Source of the DNA: Symbiodinium natans
Taxonomy: Eukaryota; Sar; Dinophyceae; Suessiales; Symbiodiniaceae
Length of the DNA: 64,000 bases
Direction: 5' to 3'
NCBI GenBank assembly: GCA_905221605.1
Contig: CAJNDS010000091.1
Coordinates: 203,981-267,980 of the forward strand
The notes under the pieces were generated by a model. The model had not been told where the DNA came from. It worked only from the letters and a program-made list of their open reading frames with translations, and searched no databases. This document shows positions 10,017 to 20,345 of this stretch, in pieces (position 1 is the stretch's first letter; every line of letters starts with the position of its first letter). Made by a program: the position numbers and the translations under genes.

Positions 10017-10128
10017 TTTAGGGTTTAGGGTTTAGGGTTTAGGGTTTAGGGTTTAGGGTTTAGGGTTTAGGGTTTAGGGTTTAGGGTTTAGGGTTTAGGG
10101 TTTAGGGTTTAGGGTTTAGGGTTTAGGG
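10017..10128 (+). repeat. TTTAGGG array, 16 perfect units
   Basis: Begins immediately after exon 9971-10015. Confidence 0.95.
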
Positions 10129-10654
10129 TTTATGGACTACCCCCCCCCCCCCCCTCTATACTACTCACCCCAGGGGTTCTCCGAACATAACACATGACTA
10201 GCTTGATGCTCCAAAATAGCCTTTGATTATGGGGGGGACAAACAGGGCAGGGGGGGGGGGAGGGGGGGGGGGGGGGGGGGGGAGGGACTCTACCCTTATA
10301 CTCCCTTCAAAACCTCACAAAGCCAATATTGTATGATTCCCTATAAGGCTTTGATGTCAGTAGAATACAAAATCATCCTTTGGGGGGGGGGGGGGGGGGG
10401 GGGGGCTTAGGATTGATAGGTGTGGGGCTTCGAAACCTAGACCGACAAGGTTCAGGGTGCCGGATTCGGCGGTTTAGGTAGACTTTGAACTTTTAACTCT
10501 GAGAGTCCCGGGTTTGAGGGTTTAGGGGTTTAGGGCTTAGGATTTAGGGTTTAGGATTTAGGGTTTAGGGTTTAGGGCTCCACCGAAAACAGCCCGAAAT
10601 CCTGCGGCCCCAAAAACCCAAGACCCGCAGAAGTCTCCTCATTCCACATTGCAG

Positions 10655-10714
10655 AGACTCCGCCAAAAGCTCCACCGACTTCTCCCAGCGAACCTTGCCT
10701 TCGAATTTTCCCAG
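10655..10714 (+). CDS. Exon-like segment, plus-strand gene 1
   Basis: Strong acceptor CTCCTCATTCCACATTGCAG. Twenty codons (RLRQKLHRLLPANLAFEFSQ) then a possible GC donor, CAG|GCATGG. A GT donor at 10733 (GAAG|GTGATC) would need another frame, because this frame meets TGA at 10724. Non-GT donors are known in dinoflagellates. Confidence 0.5.
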
Positions 10715-10744
10715 GCATGGGGCTGAACGAAGGTGATCGTAAGG

Positions 10745-10956
10745 CCCTAAACCCTAAACCCTAAACCCTAAACCCTAAACCCTAAACCCTAAACCCTAAA
10801 CCCTAAACCCTAAACCCTAAAACCCTAAACCCTAAACCCTAAACCCTAAACCCTAAACCCTAAACCCTATCCCGAAACCCTAAACCCTAAACCCTAAACC
10901 CTAAACCCTAAACCCTAAACCCTAAACCCTAAACCCTAAACCCTAAACCCTAAACC
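10745..10956 (+). repeat. CCCTAAA array, about 30 units
   Basis: Nearly perfect; one extra A near 10819 and one CCCGAAA. Confidence 0.95.
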
Positions 10957-11332
10957 CCCCTAAACCCCATGCAACAAGCACAAGGTTCAGGATTTACGAG
11001 AAACCCGAAACTTTAAAAACGAAAGCTCTAGCACCCTTTGCCTCTAAACCCTAAACCCCAAACCCCTTAACCCACCAAACCACGAAACCTTCACCAAAGC
11101 CCAAAGGACACCACGTATCTGCAAAGAACTTTGGAGCCTGGAAACCTCCAAAAAAGAGCAGAAAAGGGGTCTTGGGTTTGGGTTTGAGAGCTTAGGTTTG
11201 AGGGTTTGGGGTCTAGGGGGTGGTTAGGGCTTAGGGTCTGGGGCCTTTTGAGCCCTAAACCCTAAACCCTAAACCCCAAACCCCAAACCCCAGACACACT
11301 CAGCTCAAGACACTGCTCTCTCGCCTCTGCAG

Positions 11333-11391
11333 ATCTCCAGGATGGCGCAGACAGTGGACGGGCCTGGCCAAGAGGGCTCTGGACCTATAAA
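11333..11391 (+). CDS. Exon-like segment, plus-strand gene 1
   Basis: Textbook acceptor CTGCTCTCTCGCCTCTGCAG, then ISRMAQTVDGPGQEGSG in phase zero. No clear donor; the segment fades into CCCTAAA-like repeats, so the 3' edge is approximate. Confidence 0.45.
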
Positions 11392-11631
11392 CCCTAAACC
11401 CTACGCCCTAAACCCTATAACCCTATAAATCCTAAACCCTACAAAACCCTAAACCCTAAACAAGTCTATAGGCTAGAGACTTCAGGTTTTTTTTTTTGTT
11501 GTTTTTTTTTTTGGGGGGGGGGCTTAGGGGTTGTAAATGATGCAAGCTTTCAAGCCCAGCTAGTTCCAGCATCCTTTGGGATGTTGGGCTTTCAGGGTTT
11601 ACCGAAACCCTTGGACAGGGAAATGTATACA

Positions 11632-11760
11632 GATCTGTATATGTATGTATGTATATATACATAGACAGAAAAAAGTTTGTATGCATATTCATAGATATAT
11701 ATATATATATGTATGTATCTACAATATGTACATCTATGCGTATTGTATATGTGTATGTTT
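11632..11760 (+). repeat. TA/TG/CA microsatellite
   Basis: ATGTATGTATATATA-type low-complexity DNA; its open frames are Tyr/Ile repeats and not genes. Confidence 0.8.
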
Positions 11761-11969
11761 ACCCTGTTTCAAGCGCGAAGGTTAGCTCGAGGTGGGGTTG
11801 GACAACAAGAAACCTCACGAACCCTCAGCCCGGACTCAACCCTCAACCCGACACCCTCAAACTCCAAACCCTGTGCCCTCACAACCACTCGCCCTAAACC
11901 CTAAACCCCAACTCCTGAACCCTAAACCCTAAACCCTAAACCCTAAACCCCGAAACGCTTCAAACGCAG

Positions 11970-12056
11970 CCGTGGTACTAGGCGGAAGGGGCAAATCGAG
12001 GCAGTCGGCGAAACACTGCAAGGCATGCTGCCACCTTGCAGCTTCTTGGTTAAGGG
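11970..12056 (+). CDS. Exon-like segment
   Basis: Preceded by a CCCTAAA array and CAAACGCAG, followed by GTTTAGGG repeats. Open as RGTRRKGQIEAVGETLQGML... for 28 codons. Could continue plus-strand gene 1; the scaffold gap lies 150 bp downstream. Confidence 0.45.
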
Positions 12057-12202
12057 GTTTAGGGTTTAGGGTTTAGGGTTTAGGGTTTAGGGTTTAGGGT
12101 TTAGGGTTTACGCCGACCCTGGCGGCGTGTTGGATGGGTTTGAGGAGGTGAAAACCTCCCTCTTTCCCTCCTTACCCCCCCAAAACCGAAGGGGGGGGGG
12201 GG

Positions 12203-12302
12203 NNNNNNNNNNNNNNNNNNNNNNNNNNNNNNNNNNNNNNNNNNNNNNNNNNNNNNNNNNNNNNNNNNNNNNNNNNNNNNNNNNNNNNNNNNNNNNNNNN
12301 NN
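12203..12302. other. Assembly gap, 100 N
   Basis: Exactly 100 N between a G12 run and a C11 run; true length unknown. Anything read across it is artefact. Confidence 0.98.
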
Positions 12303-12359
12303 CCCCCCCCCCCAACGTTTCACAGAACTTTGGCGAGCAGGCCGGGATGATCTTCGAAC

Positions 12360-12526
12360 CAACATACATACACACACACACAGATATATAATATATATAT
12401 ATATATAATTAATATTGGTATGTACCCATACAGTGCTTGCTATAGCTTTGTATAATATATATATATATATATTATATTCATCATATATATATATATAGCT
12501 CTATATATGTATGTACACAAATATAC

Positions 12527-12570
<44 letters not shown>

Positions 12571-12600
12571 GTATATATTTATATATATGTAGGTGTGTAT
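12360..12600 (+). repeat. TA-rich microsatellite
   Basis: CACACA then many TATATA blocks following the scaffold gap. Confidence 0.85.
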
Positions 12601-12831
12601 ATGCGAGCGGGTTTAGACCTCTCAACTATGCTCCAGCGGGGTCGGCGGCTTGAGCCGGAGGCTCTTAAATTTAGGGTTTAGGGCTAGGGGTTTGGGCACG
12701 AGGGCTTCGGGAGGGACGTGGAGCTTCGGGTTTCGTGAGGGCGGGGTTGCTCTACCTGATGGGCCCATCTTGATACCTCAATGTAGTCATGTCAGGAATA
12801 TGCTACATATCATCTTGAATACCCCTCCCTC

Positions 12832-12862
<31 letters not shown>

Positions 12863-13162
12863 GGGCGGATTCTTCAGGCTTCGGAGTTTTTTTGGGTGCA
12901 GCTGAAGAGCACCCAAACTACCATTTGATAGGCAACCTACGACAAGTAGGTTTGAGTTCAGCCCCTGAACCCGTCGCCAAACTCAACCCTATGTCCTCTC
13001 TAAGCCCACAGCTTGCGCTGTGAACTTATCCCCCGAAACCTGAAACGTTTGGGGTTTAGGGTTTACGGTTTCGGCTTGAGGGGTTGGGGTGTGAGGGTTT
13101 GGGGTTTAGGGCTTTAGGGTTTGGGGGTTTAGGGCTTTAGGGTTTGAAGGTTTAGAGGCCAG

Positions 13163-13237
13163 CGGCTGGCTAGCCTGGTTGCAGCTGTGGAGGACGTCCT
13201 GGAAGGCCCCTTGGACACTGCCGAGAGTCTCCAGACA
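13163..13237 (+). CDS. Exon-like segment
   Basis: Acceptor TTTAGAGGCCAG, 25 whole codons (RLASLVAAVEDVLEGPLDTA...), donor GTTGTTTTTT. The acidic helical sequence looks genuinely coding. Confidence 0.5.
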
Positions 13238-13838
13238 GTTGTTTTTTGTTTTTTTTGTTTTTGCGTGTGCCTGTGTGTGTTATTTTCGTGAGGCTATTCA
13301 AACAAATCAAGCTTCGAATGGTTCGAGCTAGTGTATCTAAGATTCTCAGCTACTGCAACCATACTGAGGAAGGGCTTACGCCCAAACCCTTAAGCAACAG
13401 AGCCTAAGAACCCTCAACCCCCCCCCCCCCCCCCCCCCCGCCAAAAAAACAAAAAAACAAAAGCAAGGCTCTAGGCCGCACTCCCGAAATCCTTGACTCA
13501 AAGCTTATAGGGTTTATGGGCTTGGGGTTTATGGGTTTACTACTAGTCGCTTAAGAACCCCAAAAGAGAAAGATAATGATCCCCCTAAATTGTCCTTATG
13601 AGGAAGCATACTTTGATGTGTTTATTTTCCTTTGGGGGTGGTGGGGTTCTTAAGCAATGTGTAGTTTGAAGACTTCGGGTTAATGTTAGGGTGTCGGCGA
13701 TTGTATGGGTTTAGGGCTTATAGGCTTGGGTTTACGGGCTTAGGGATTGTAGGCTTAGGGTTTAGGGTTTAGGTTTTTAGGGTTTAGGGTCTAGGGTTCA
13801 GGGTTTGTGGGTTTGGGCCGTGTGGATTTGAGAAGCAG

Positions 13839-13886
13839 GTCGTCAGCTTGGCCACATCGTTCGGGATGAAGGATTCAGGACAGAGG
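13839..13886 (+). CDS. Exon-like segment
   Basis: Acceptor TTTGAGAAGCAG, 16 whole codons (VVSLATSFGMKDSGQR), donor GTTTAGGG opening a TTTAGGG array. Confidence 0.45.
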
Positions 13887-14016
13887 GTTTAGGGTTTAGG
13901 GTTTAGGTTTAGGGTTTAGGGTTTCGGGTTTAGGGTTTAGGTTTAGGGTTTCCAAAAACCAAATTACAAGTTCACCCCGGGGCGCGCTCCCGCGGTGGTG
14001 GCGAGAGCTGCGACAG

Positions 14017-14062
14017 GAGCAGCAATGCCTCCGCTATCGTTGCTTTGTGAGATATGGCATGC
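14017..14062 (+). CDS. Possible exon
   Basis: AGCTGCGACAG acceptor, then EQQCLRYRCFVRYGM. It runs directly into a CCCTAAA array without a visible donor. Confidence 0.3.
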
Positions 14063-14436
14063 CCTAAACCCTAAACCCTACACCCTAAACCCTAAACTCT
14101 AAACCCTAAACCCTCAACCCCCAACCCCCAACCCCCAAGCCTCAACCCTCAACCCTCAACCCTAAACCAAACCCTAAACCCTAAACCCTGAACCCTAAAC
14201 CCTCAACCCTCGACCCTAAACCCTAAACCCTAAACCCTTGAGGTGAATCTCAGACAGTCCAATCATAAATTCAGGTTTGGCCCTATAAGCGTTAAAACCG
14301 AAACCCCACGCCCTGAATGTTGAACCTTTCTTTGAGTTTCTTTGAGTGGAGTCTGGGGAGGGGCCCTTTTCGTCAGGCCGCCTGATCCATGAAAGGCATG
14401 AGTTTAGGGTTTCGGCTTTAGGGTGAGGATTGGGTT

Positions 14437-14536
14437 CTTAGTTGCTGAGTTCATAAGCCCCCTCAAAAAGTGTACACTTTCAGTTCTATAGGGGATTATC
14501 GTATCAAAAAGTGGAAAGTGTACTCACTCAGAAAGT
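14437..14536. mobile_element. Single-core copy of the CTTAGTTGCTGAGT element
   Basis: Same left end and one core unit (TGCTGAGTTCATAAGCC...AGTGTACACTTT...CTATAGGGG), ending TACTCACTCAG. The right inverted repeat has diverged. Shows that the eight-unit array at 6061-6573 is an expansion inside one copy. Confidence 0.65.
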
Positions 14537-14858
14537 AAAGGACTTAGGGCTTACGGGGTTTAGGGTTTAGGGTTCAGGGTTAAAAGCCGCAAACTTCGTC
14601 GGGGCTTAAGGAGCTTCGGCTTCTTTTTCAGGGAAAAATTCCCCCACGGCCTAAACCGTAAACCCCAAACCCGAGATCCTAAGCTATAAACCCAAACCTT
14701 GTAGGGTTAGGTGTTCAGTGTCTGGGGGCCCTGAACCCTAAACCCTGAACCCTGAACCCTGAACCCTGAACCCTGAACCCTAAACCCTAAACCCTAAACC
14801 CTAAACCCTAAACCCTAAACCCTAAACCCTAAACCCTAAACCCTAAACCCTGTCCCAG

Positions 14859-14950
14859 AAGAAGGTACCATGGTCCAGTCTCCCGAGCGCGCCAGGCGTC
14901 GGAGAGTCGATTCGTGCGAGGGCGACGCCATGATGGCACCCTCTGCTAGG
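14859..14950 (+). CDS. Exon-like segment
   Basis: Follows a CCCTAAA array and TGTCCCAG. Two bases plus 30 codons (EGTMVQSPERARRRRVDSCE...), donor GCTAGG|GTTTCC. Confidence 0.4.
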
Positions 14951-15555
14951 GTTTCCCCTAAGAACTTTGGCGGGCATTTAATGTTAACCTCGTATTATTG
15001 AACCCCCTGATATTAAAGTGCGCCAGGGGTCCCGGCCGCAATAATAAAGCCGTGGGAATAAAGTACGCCAAGTCGGGGCTGGTTTTTTTTGGGGGAGTTT
15101 GATTGAAGGGGGGCTCTAAGGAAAGGAATCCTTATTCAAAGGGGCCCTACTCTATTTGGGGGGGTTTGATTGATGGGGGGGGGGGGGGTTTATTATTACG
15201 AGGTCAACATTAGGGTTTAGGGTTTAGGGTTTAGGGTTTAGGGTTTAGGGTTTAGGGTTTAGGGTTTAGGGTTTGGGGAACTCTGTGGAACCCTAAGCCG
15301 TATAGACCCTAGTCTTTAAAGCCCTACAACCTGAACCCCGTGAGCCCTAACCTGCCACCAGCTTCGGTCCGTTGTGAGGTTTGGGGTACCTGAGGCCCTG
15401 AACCCTCAACTCTGCACCCTAACCCTAACCCTAAACCCTAAACCCTAAACCCTAAACCCTAAGCCCTAAACCCTAAACCCTAAACCCCCCAAACTCCACC
15501 TAAGCCCTAGCGACCCCGTCCCGCCAAAAAGTCTCCTGTTGAATTCTCGAGCCAG

Positions 15556-15588
15556 AAGCCGAGGGTGGTTCGAACATGCATCTCTAGG
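15556..15588 (+). CDS. Possible micro-exon
   Basis: TCTCGAGCCAG acceptor, 11 codons (KPRVVRTCISR), donor GTTTAGGG. Short, so weak alone. Confidence 0.3.
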
Positions 15589-15699
15589 GTTTAGGGTAAT
15601 TTAGGGTTTAGGGTTTAGGGTTTAGGGTTTAGGGTTTAGGGTTTAGGGTTTAGGGTTTAGGGTTTAGGGTCTCTATAGACACTACAATGAACCCCCTAA

Positions 15700-15799
15700 C
15701 AAAGGCCTCAATCAATAGAATAGATTTTTGGGGGTCATTGTAATATAGCCATAAGGGGGCATAAGGGAATGACATTAGTACTTATTCCGACCCCTATAT
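15700..15799 (-). mobile_element. Family C repeat
   Basis: Reverse-orientation copy ending TTATTCCGACCCCTATATT. Confidence 0.55.
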
Positions 15800-16261
15800 T
15801 AAGCCTTGTAAGCTCTTAGGACTTTGAGGTTTTGGGTTTAGGGCTCAAGTTTTAGGGTTGTGGGGTTTCGGTGTGCACTAGATGGTAGCACGCTCAAGTT
15901 CTTCCCATTGATTGTCCCGCAAACTCGAACACAGCCCTAACAGCAATCCTTCGGTGCTGAAGACACAGAGAGGGAGTGACTTATAATTATAGGGCTTGCG
16001 GAAGAGTAAAGGGTCTAGGCTCGGTCTAGGTTTTTAGGGAAGGCCCGAACACCAGCATAGCAGCCCTCTCCTCGTGGTGTGGGTTTCGGGGCCGAATTTC
16101 ATGTGACCAACCTCAATGGCAACGGGGCCGCAGGCCAATTAGGTATCTTGTTGATATGTTTTTGCTACAGGCCAATGCAGAGGGGGTTTAGGTTTGAGAG
16201 TCTAGTGATTGGGGCTTACGGTCGCGTTTCTGGCTGCCCCCCACAAAGGGCTCATACTATG

Positions 16262-16555
16262 CTTAGCTGCACTCAGGAGGGTAGCTATGAATTAAACTTT
16301 TAGCTGCCTTAAGAAGATAAGGGAGAGGGGATGGATTAAGAAGAGCGCCATCTTCTTTGCAACTTGTTTTGTCTCTCCTTCTCCTTTATTCATCTCTCTT
16401 CCATTCTTTTCTTGGCTCTTCCCATTAAAACTGTGTTCCTTTCATCGCTCCTCTCCCCTTCTCTTTCCCTTCTCTTCTCCTGTTCCCCTTTATATGACAA
16501 ACACACAAGAAAGGAAACCCAATAAAATCTAAAGTTACAGTAAAGTACCACAAAG
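16262..16555 (+). repeat. Family E repeat expanded by a pyrimidine-rich insert
   Basis: Same outer blocks (CTTAGCTGCACTCAGGAGGG, CTAAAGTTACAGTAAAGTAC), but about 180 bp of CT-rich sequence (16325-16500) separates them. Confidence 0.55.
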
Positions 16556-16625
16556 TATGTATGGGGGCACGGGACGTGACCTGACTTGCGTCTTAGGGTT
16601 CGGGGCTGAGGGTTGAGGGTTTGGG

Positions 16626-16914
16626 TTTAGGGTTTAGGGTTTAGGGTTTAGGGTTTAGGGTTTAGGGTTTAGGGTTTAGGGTTTAGGGTTTAGGGTTTAG
16701 GGTTTAGGGTTTAGGGTTTAGGGTTAGGTTTAGGGTTTAGGGTTTAGGGTTTAGGGTTTAGGGTTTAGGGTTTAGGGTTTAGGGTTTAGGGTTTAGGGTT
16801 TAGGGTTTAGGGTTTAGGGTTTAGGGTGTAGGGTGTAGGGTGTAGGGTGTAGGGTGTAGGGTGTAGGGTGTAGGGTTTAGGGTTTAGGGTTTAGGGTTTA
16901 GGGTTTAGCGTTTA
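16626..16914 (+). repeat. TTTAGGG array with TGTAGGG block, longest in window
   Basis: About 41 units. Seven consecutive TGTAGGG at 16827-16875 sit between pure TTTAGGG stretches. Confidence 0.95.
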
Positions 16915-16928
16915 GGAGACTGTTGCAG

Positions 16929-16955
16929 GACCCCTACGATGATTCCATCTGTGAG
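16929..16955 (+). CDS. Possible 27-bp exon
   Basis: AGACTGTTGCAG acceptor after the longest TTTAGGG array, nine codons (DPYDDSICE), donor GAG|GTTATTTAGGG. Confidence 0.35.
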
Positions 16956-17056
16956 GTTATTTAGGGTGTAGGGTTTCAGGTACAGTAAGTCGAAGGTTTT
17001 CTGAAGCATGGGTCCTTTTGGGTACCCAGAAAAGGACTGCTCTTGTTGCAACACAG

Positions 17057-17090
17057 GCACGGTGGACAACCAGGGTCAAGACCCACACAG
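17057..17090 (+). CDS. Possible micro-exon
   Basis: Acceptor CTCTTGTTGCAACACAG, open TVDNQGQDPH, donor CACAG|GTTCCATG. Compatible in type with 16929-16955, about 100 bp upstream. Confidence 0.3.
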
Positions 17091-17270
17091 GTTCCATGAG
17101 CGCAGGGACCCCTCCCTCCCCCTAAACAACTAGGAAGACTCAAGGATCCAGCACCCCAAAGCCTAAAACCTTAAACCCTACACCCCAAACCCCCAAACCC
17201 CAAACCCCCAAACCCCCAAACCCCAACCCCAAACCCCAAACCCTAAACCCGAAAAAGTGACAACAACAAG

Positions 17271-17333
17271 TGCGGCCCCCAAGCTGCGCAGGTGAGCCAG
17301 GGCAAGCTCCAGCGCCGCCACCTCACTCTGCAT
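17271..17333 (+). CDS. Exon-like segment
   Basis: ACAACAACAAG acceptor after a C-rich array, 21 codons (CGPQAAQVSQGKLQRRHLTL...), donor GTTTGGGGTTTAGGG. The minus strand is also open (MQSEVAALELALAHLRSLG...), so strand is not certain. Confidence 0.35.
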
Positions 17334-18640
17334 GTTTGGGGTTTAGGGTTTAGGGTTGAGGGTTGGGGTTTAAGGTTTAGGGTTTAGGGTGAGAGTCGTC
17401 CACAGAGAGTCTCTGTGGTGCCCAACCCCAGAGTATCATGGAGCGCCTCCGCCCCAGAGTATTTCGTAGAAGTCCCTGAGTTGCCCCCAACTTCCGAGTC
17501 CCAGAGAGTCCGTAGCTGGTGTGGATGGAGTGCCGAACCCTCGAGTGCCCAACCCCAAAGAGCCCGAGCCCAACGCCAGAGTATATGCGGGGACTGCCGG
17601 ACCCCAGGGTATCCCCACGGAGTCCAGGGACACTGTGGGGATACTCAAGGGTGGGATGTGGGTGATGGGCGAGGAGCAGACCGGGCGAGGAGAAAAGTTA
17701 TAGCTTTAAAATCTAACAACCCCACACCGAGGGCGAAGTACCGTTGAATCGTTGGAAGTATTGGCTTCACACTTCGGCAGGCGTGCCGATTGCATCTTCA
17801 ATGGCAAGAAACTATAACAACAAGTACTTGACCAGCAACAGAGCTCTTCTGAAGTAGAGCTTGAACTATTTGAGTAGTTCTCTCCCTTTTGGGGTCCTTG
17901 TTGTACGCGTGCCGTACTCTATATAGGACCCCCCAGAAAGGAACCCTTGTTTACGGAACTATCCATTTGCACAATCACAAAGCAACATGTTCTGTCAGAG
18001 TCTCTCAAAGCATTGCAGGGCTCATGTTGCGGAGAGCTTTCCCTCCTAAACCCCGCGACAGTCCTTCCAAAAACCCTTAGTATCCTTGCCCATCCCTGGT
18101 AGAATACCCTAACTCTAAACCCGAAAACCTGAACCCTAAACCCGTGCTTAGAGGGCTTGAGGTTTTTTTGTGTTATAGGATCAGGGTGCAAGCCTTGACA
18201 ACTTGACGCTCGGAAAGTAGGCAGGGCTCTCCTAAACATAACCCAAGCCCTGGACACAAAGGCGGTTCAGGGTTCAGGGTTAAGAGTGTTGCTGGTACTA
18301 GGTTGCCCAGTAACCTAGGATAAAAAAGGGTGCCCTTTTTTGCTTAAAGGGGTTTATAGGGGAACCTAGAGCCCCCAAAACGGGAATAAGGGCACTACTG
18401 GGCATCCTAGGGTACTTCTTAGTAGTCAGCAGTCCCCATACACTATGCTTGGGACTAGGGCGCGTGGCTTTGGGAATTGTAGGAGCCTGCAGATGCTTTG
18501 AGCCTGCTCTGTAGACTTTATAAAGCCGAAGCTGTGAACCGCAAACACTAAGACCCTAAACCCTAAGCCCTAAGCCCTAAGCCCTAAGCCCTAAGCCCCA
18601 AACCCTAAACCCTAAACCCTAAACCCTAAACCCTAAACCC
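17334..18640. other. Proline-codon-like degenerate repeat and unique DNA
   Basis: 17415-17655 repeats variants of GTGCCCAACCCCAGAGT every 30-50 bp. 17700-18280 is unique with a minor CCCTAAA trace. No supported gene. Confidence 0.5.
18294..18415. mobile_element. Family D-like element
   Basis: GGTACTAGGTTGCCCAGTAA at the left and TACTGGGCATCCTAGGGTAC at the right (imperfect inverted ends), with AAAGGGTGCCCTTTTTT inside. Related partial copies: 23473-23545, 25393-25445, 29396-29489, 29805-29890, 30206-30312, 52425-52590. Confidence 0.5.
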
Positions 18641-18643
18641 TAG

Positions 18644-18726
18644 ACATGGCGGCCCGGGGGCAATCATCCCGAGGTAGCCGAACAGCCGCTGCTGGTGCGT
18701 GTTGGTCAGCAGCCTCATACTATTGG
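18644..18726. CDS. Exon-like segment, strand uncertain
   Basis: Both strands are open with AG and GT at the edges. Minus reads MRLLTNTHQQRLFGYLGMIA, which looks more like protein; plus reads MAARGQSSRGSRTAAAG.... It lies between a CCCTAAG/CCCTAAA array and G-rich repeats. Confidence 0.35.
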
Positions 18727-19148
18727 GTTGTGGGTTTTTGGGGTTGATGGGGCTTTGGGTTTTGGGTTTCGGGCGTATCGACTTTAGGAAAAGCCCTCCT
18801 TCCGCCCGCAACCCTCTACGCACAAATCAAAAGGTTTTGGGGGGGCTTTGGCGGGTTAAGAGTGGCTTGGGGGGGGGGGGGGGGGTAGAGGGTTACTGCC
18901 CTAAACCCCTGAACCCCTCAACCCCCAGACAAAGAAACCTAACAAAATCACCAGTGTGGCAACAGCGAGCGAAGGAAAGGGATGTTCGATACTTAGGCCA
19001 ACCTAGGTTGGCCCATCCAGCCCACTGAAACATGTTCCTTCAGGATTTGGGGCTTCAGCTAAGCAAACCAAACCCATCCCACATTTCCCAACGTTTAGGG
19101 TTTATTGGTGTTTGGGGTTTAGGGTTTAGGGTTGCTTCAATCGCCCAG

Positions 19149-19211
19149 CGCCAGTCGCCACTCGAGCACTGCCTAGCGCAGGCCAACGTGTTCCCCGCGA
19201 AGCGAATCACA
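19149..19211 (+). CDS. Exon-like segment
   Basis: TTCAATCGCCCAG acceptor, 21 codons (RQSPLEHCLAQANVFPAKRI...), donor GTAGGATG. TTTAGGG-type repeats lie just upstream. Confidence 0.45.
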
Positions 19212-19327
19212 GTAGGATGTGCCCTGATTCGGCATAGCGGAGGCGCCTAGAGCTTAGGGTTTAAGGCTTAGGAATAGGGTTTAGGGTGCAGGGCTTAGGG
19301 TTTAGAGTTTAGGGTGCCTGTCTGCAG

Positions 19328-19402
19328 CGCATAGTCTTTTCGCACACACGTTCGTGCCTCGGCCATTGTGTTCACAACCTAACGAAACGGCATTTCTATA
19401 GC
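19328..19402 (+). CDS. Exon-like segment
   Basis: GTGCCTGTCTGCAG acceptor, 25 codons (RIVFSHTRSCLGHCVHNLTK...), donor GTTTGGGCTC. The frame stays open past the donor to a TAA near 19450. Confidence 0.35.
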
Positions 19403-19754
19403 GTTTGGGCTCAGCAGTGTACTTGCCAATCTCAACAAACACACGTGTAAACATGCCTTCTGCCCACCTGCCTCCCGCCCCGATATCCACGTCAACCCTA
19501 CACCCTAAACCCTGTAACCTTAAAGTTTAGCCCCTAAACCCCGCTAGAGAGCCATGCACCGAGGCAACCGGCTCGTAAGGGCAACAACTACAGCTTGGCT
19601 TCAGCACGAGCTTAAAAGCCTAAAAGCCCTAACCAAGTCTGTCGAACTAAAGCTCTACTGCCAACCCAGGAGCTTTAGCAAGACACGTCCTGTAGAGTTT
19701 AGGCTCTAAGTTTAGGGGTTTAGGGTTTAGGGCTTGGGGTTTAGGGTTTTCGAG

Positions 19755-19866
19755 CATGAAATGAAAATCATGAAATTTCCTCTGGGCGGCTCATCATAGC
19801 AGAATTGCATGCGGCGGGCTGCATCCAGAATGAACTTCTGCGTCTCCTTGCGCTTGGAGAAGGTGC
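19755..19866 (-). CDS. Coding fragment next to a TACTTGGAGG element
   Basis: Minus-strand open frame TFSKRKETQKFILDAARRMQ..., with good helical character. Its 5' edge is the end of the inverted-repeat element 19864-20013, whose terminal CCTCCGAG can act as the acceptor. No GT donor is visible at the other edge. Confidence 0.4.
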
Positions 19867-20013
19867 TCGGAGGTTCATGGTACTTAGTAACCCAATGATA
19901 GCGGTACTTATAACCCAAGTATGACCCTATTGGGGTACTTAAGGGGCTTATAAGTGGGCTAGAACTATAACTACACTTAGAATTGGGTCATAAGTACCCT
20001 GAACCTCCGAGTA
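19864..20013. mobile_element. Family B MITE next to an exon
   Basis: Ends TGCTCGGAGGTTCATGGTAC and ...CTGAACCTCCGAGTA, 150 bp. On the minus strand it reads GTACTCGGAGG...CCTCCGAG, so the ends supply GT and AG; coding sequence starts right after it. Confidence 0.6.
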
Positions 20014-20227
20014 CCCTCTAAACCCTCTACACGCAACCTAGAAAACCAAGTTGGGTAAGGGTCTACTGAGTGGCGCTTAAAGCACTTTGAAATTATTTAT
20101 GAATGGTTCCCTTAAAAGGGAAAACTCAAGTAATCCCAAAGCACAACCCAGTCTACATGGTGTGAGAGCAGTGCCAGTCAGAAAATGACACACTCAGCTC
20201 CCTGGCCTTCCAGTCCTGAATAGCGGT

Positions 20228-20290
20228 TATAATAAGCGGTACTGTAATCCCTATCAAGGACTGTTACTTTTAGGGGGAGCATGCCATCGC
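20228..20290. mobile_element. Partial family A MITE copy
   Basis: Right half recognisable (ATCCCTATCAAGGACTGTTA then GGGGGAGCATGCC); left half degenerate. It begins the presumed intron after exon 20303-20345 on the minus strand. Confidence 0.4.
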
Positions 20291-20302
20291 CAAACCCGAA
20301 AC

Positions 20303-20345
20303 AATTGGCCGTCCTCGGAGGTGTCGAGCTCCACCATTTTGACAA
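20303..20345 (-). CDS. Possible first exon
   Basis: Minus strand: ATG in the context CAAAATGG, then MVELDTSEDGQLFR, then GTTTGGCGATGG as donor. The presumed intron begins with a GGGATGTTCCCCC-family element. Confidence 0.35.

Larger units (their letters stand above)
12316..16250. other. Mosaic of short exons, arrays and homopolymers
   Basis: Besides listed items: TTTAGGG at 13760-13800, 13888-13950, 15207-15275 and 15600-15668; CCCTAAA at 14064-14237, 14733-14850 and 15420-15490; poly-C at 12833-12861 and 13418-13439. 14950-15200 and 15800-16250 show no gene. Confidence 0.6.

Noticed and set aside
12108-12408. Frames spanning the scaffold gap
   Set aside because: Run through 100 N and flanking G/C homopolymers.
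17415-17747. 110-codon plus-strand frame
   Set aside because: Composed of a degenerate GTGCCCAACCCCAGAG repeat; no splice-like edges and no protein-like composition.
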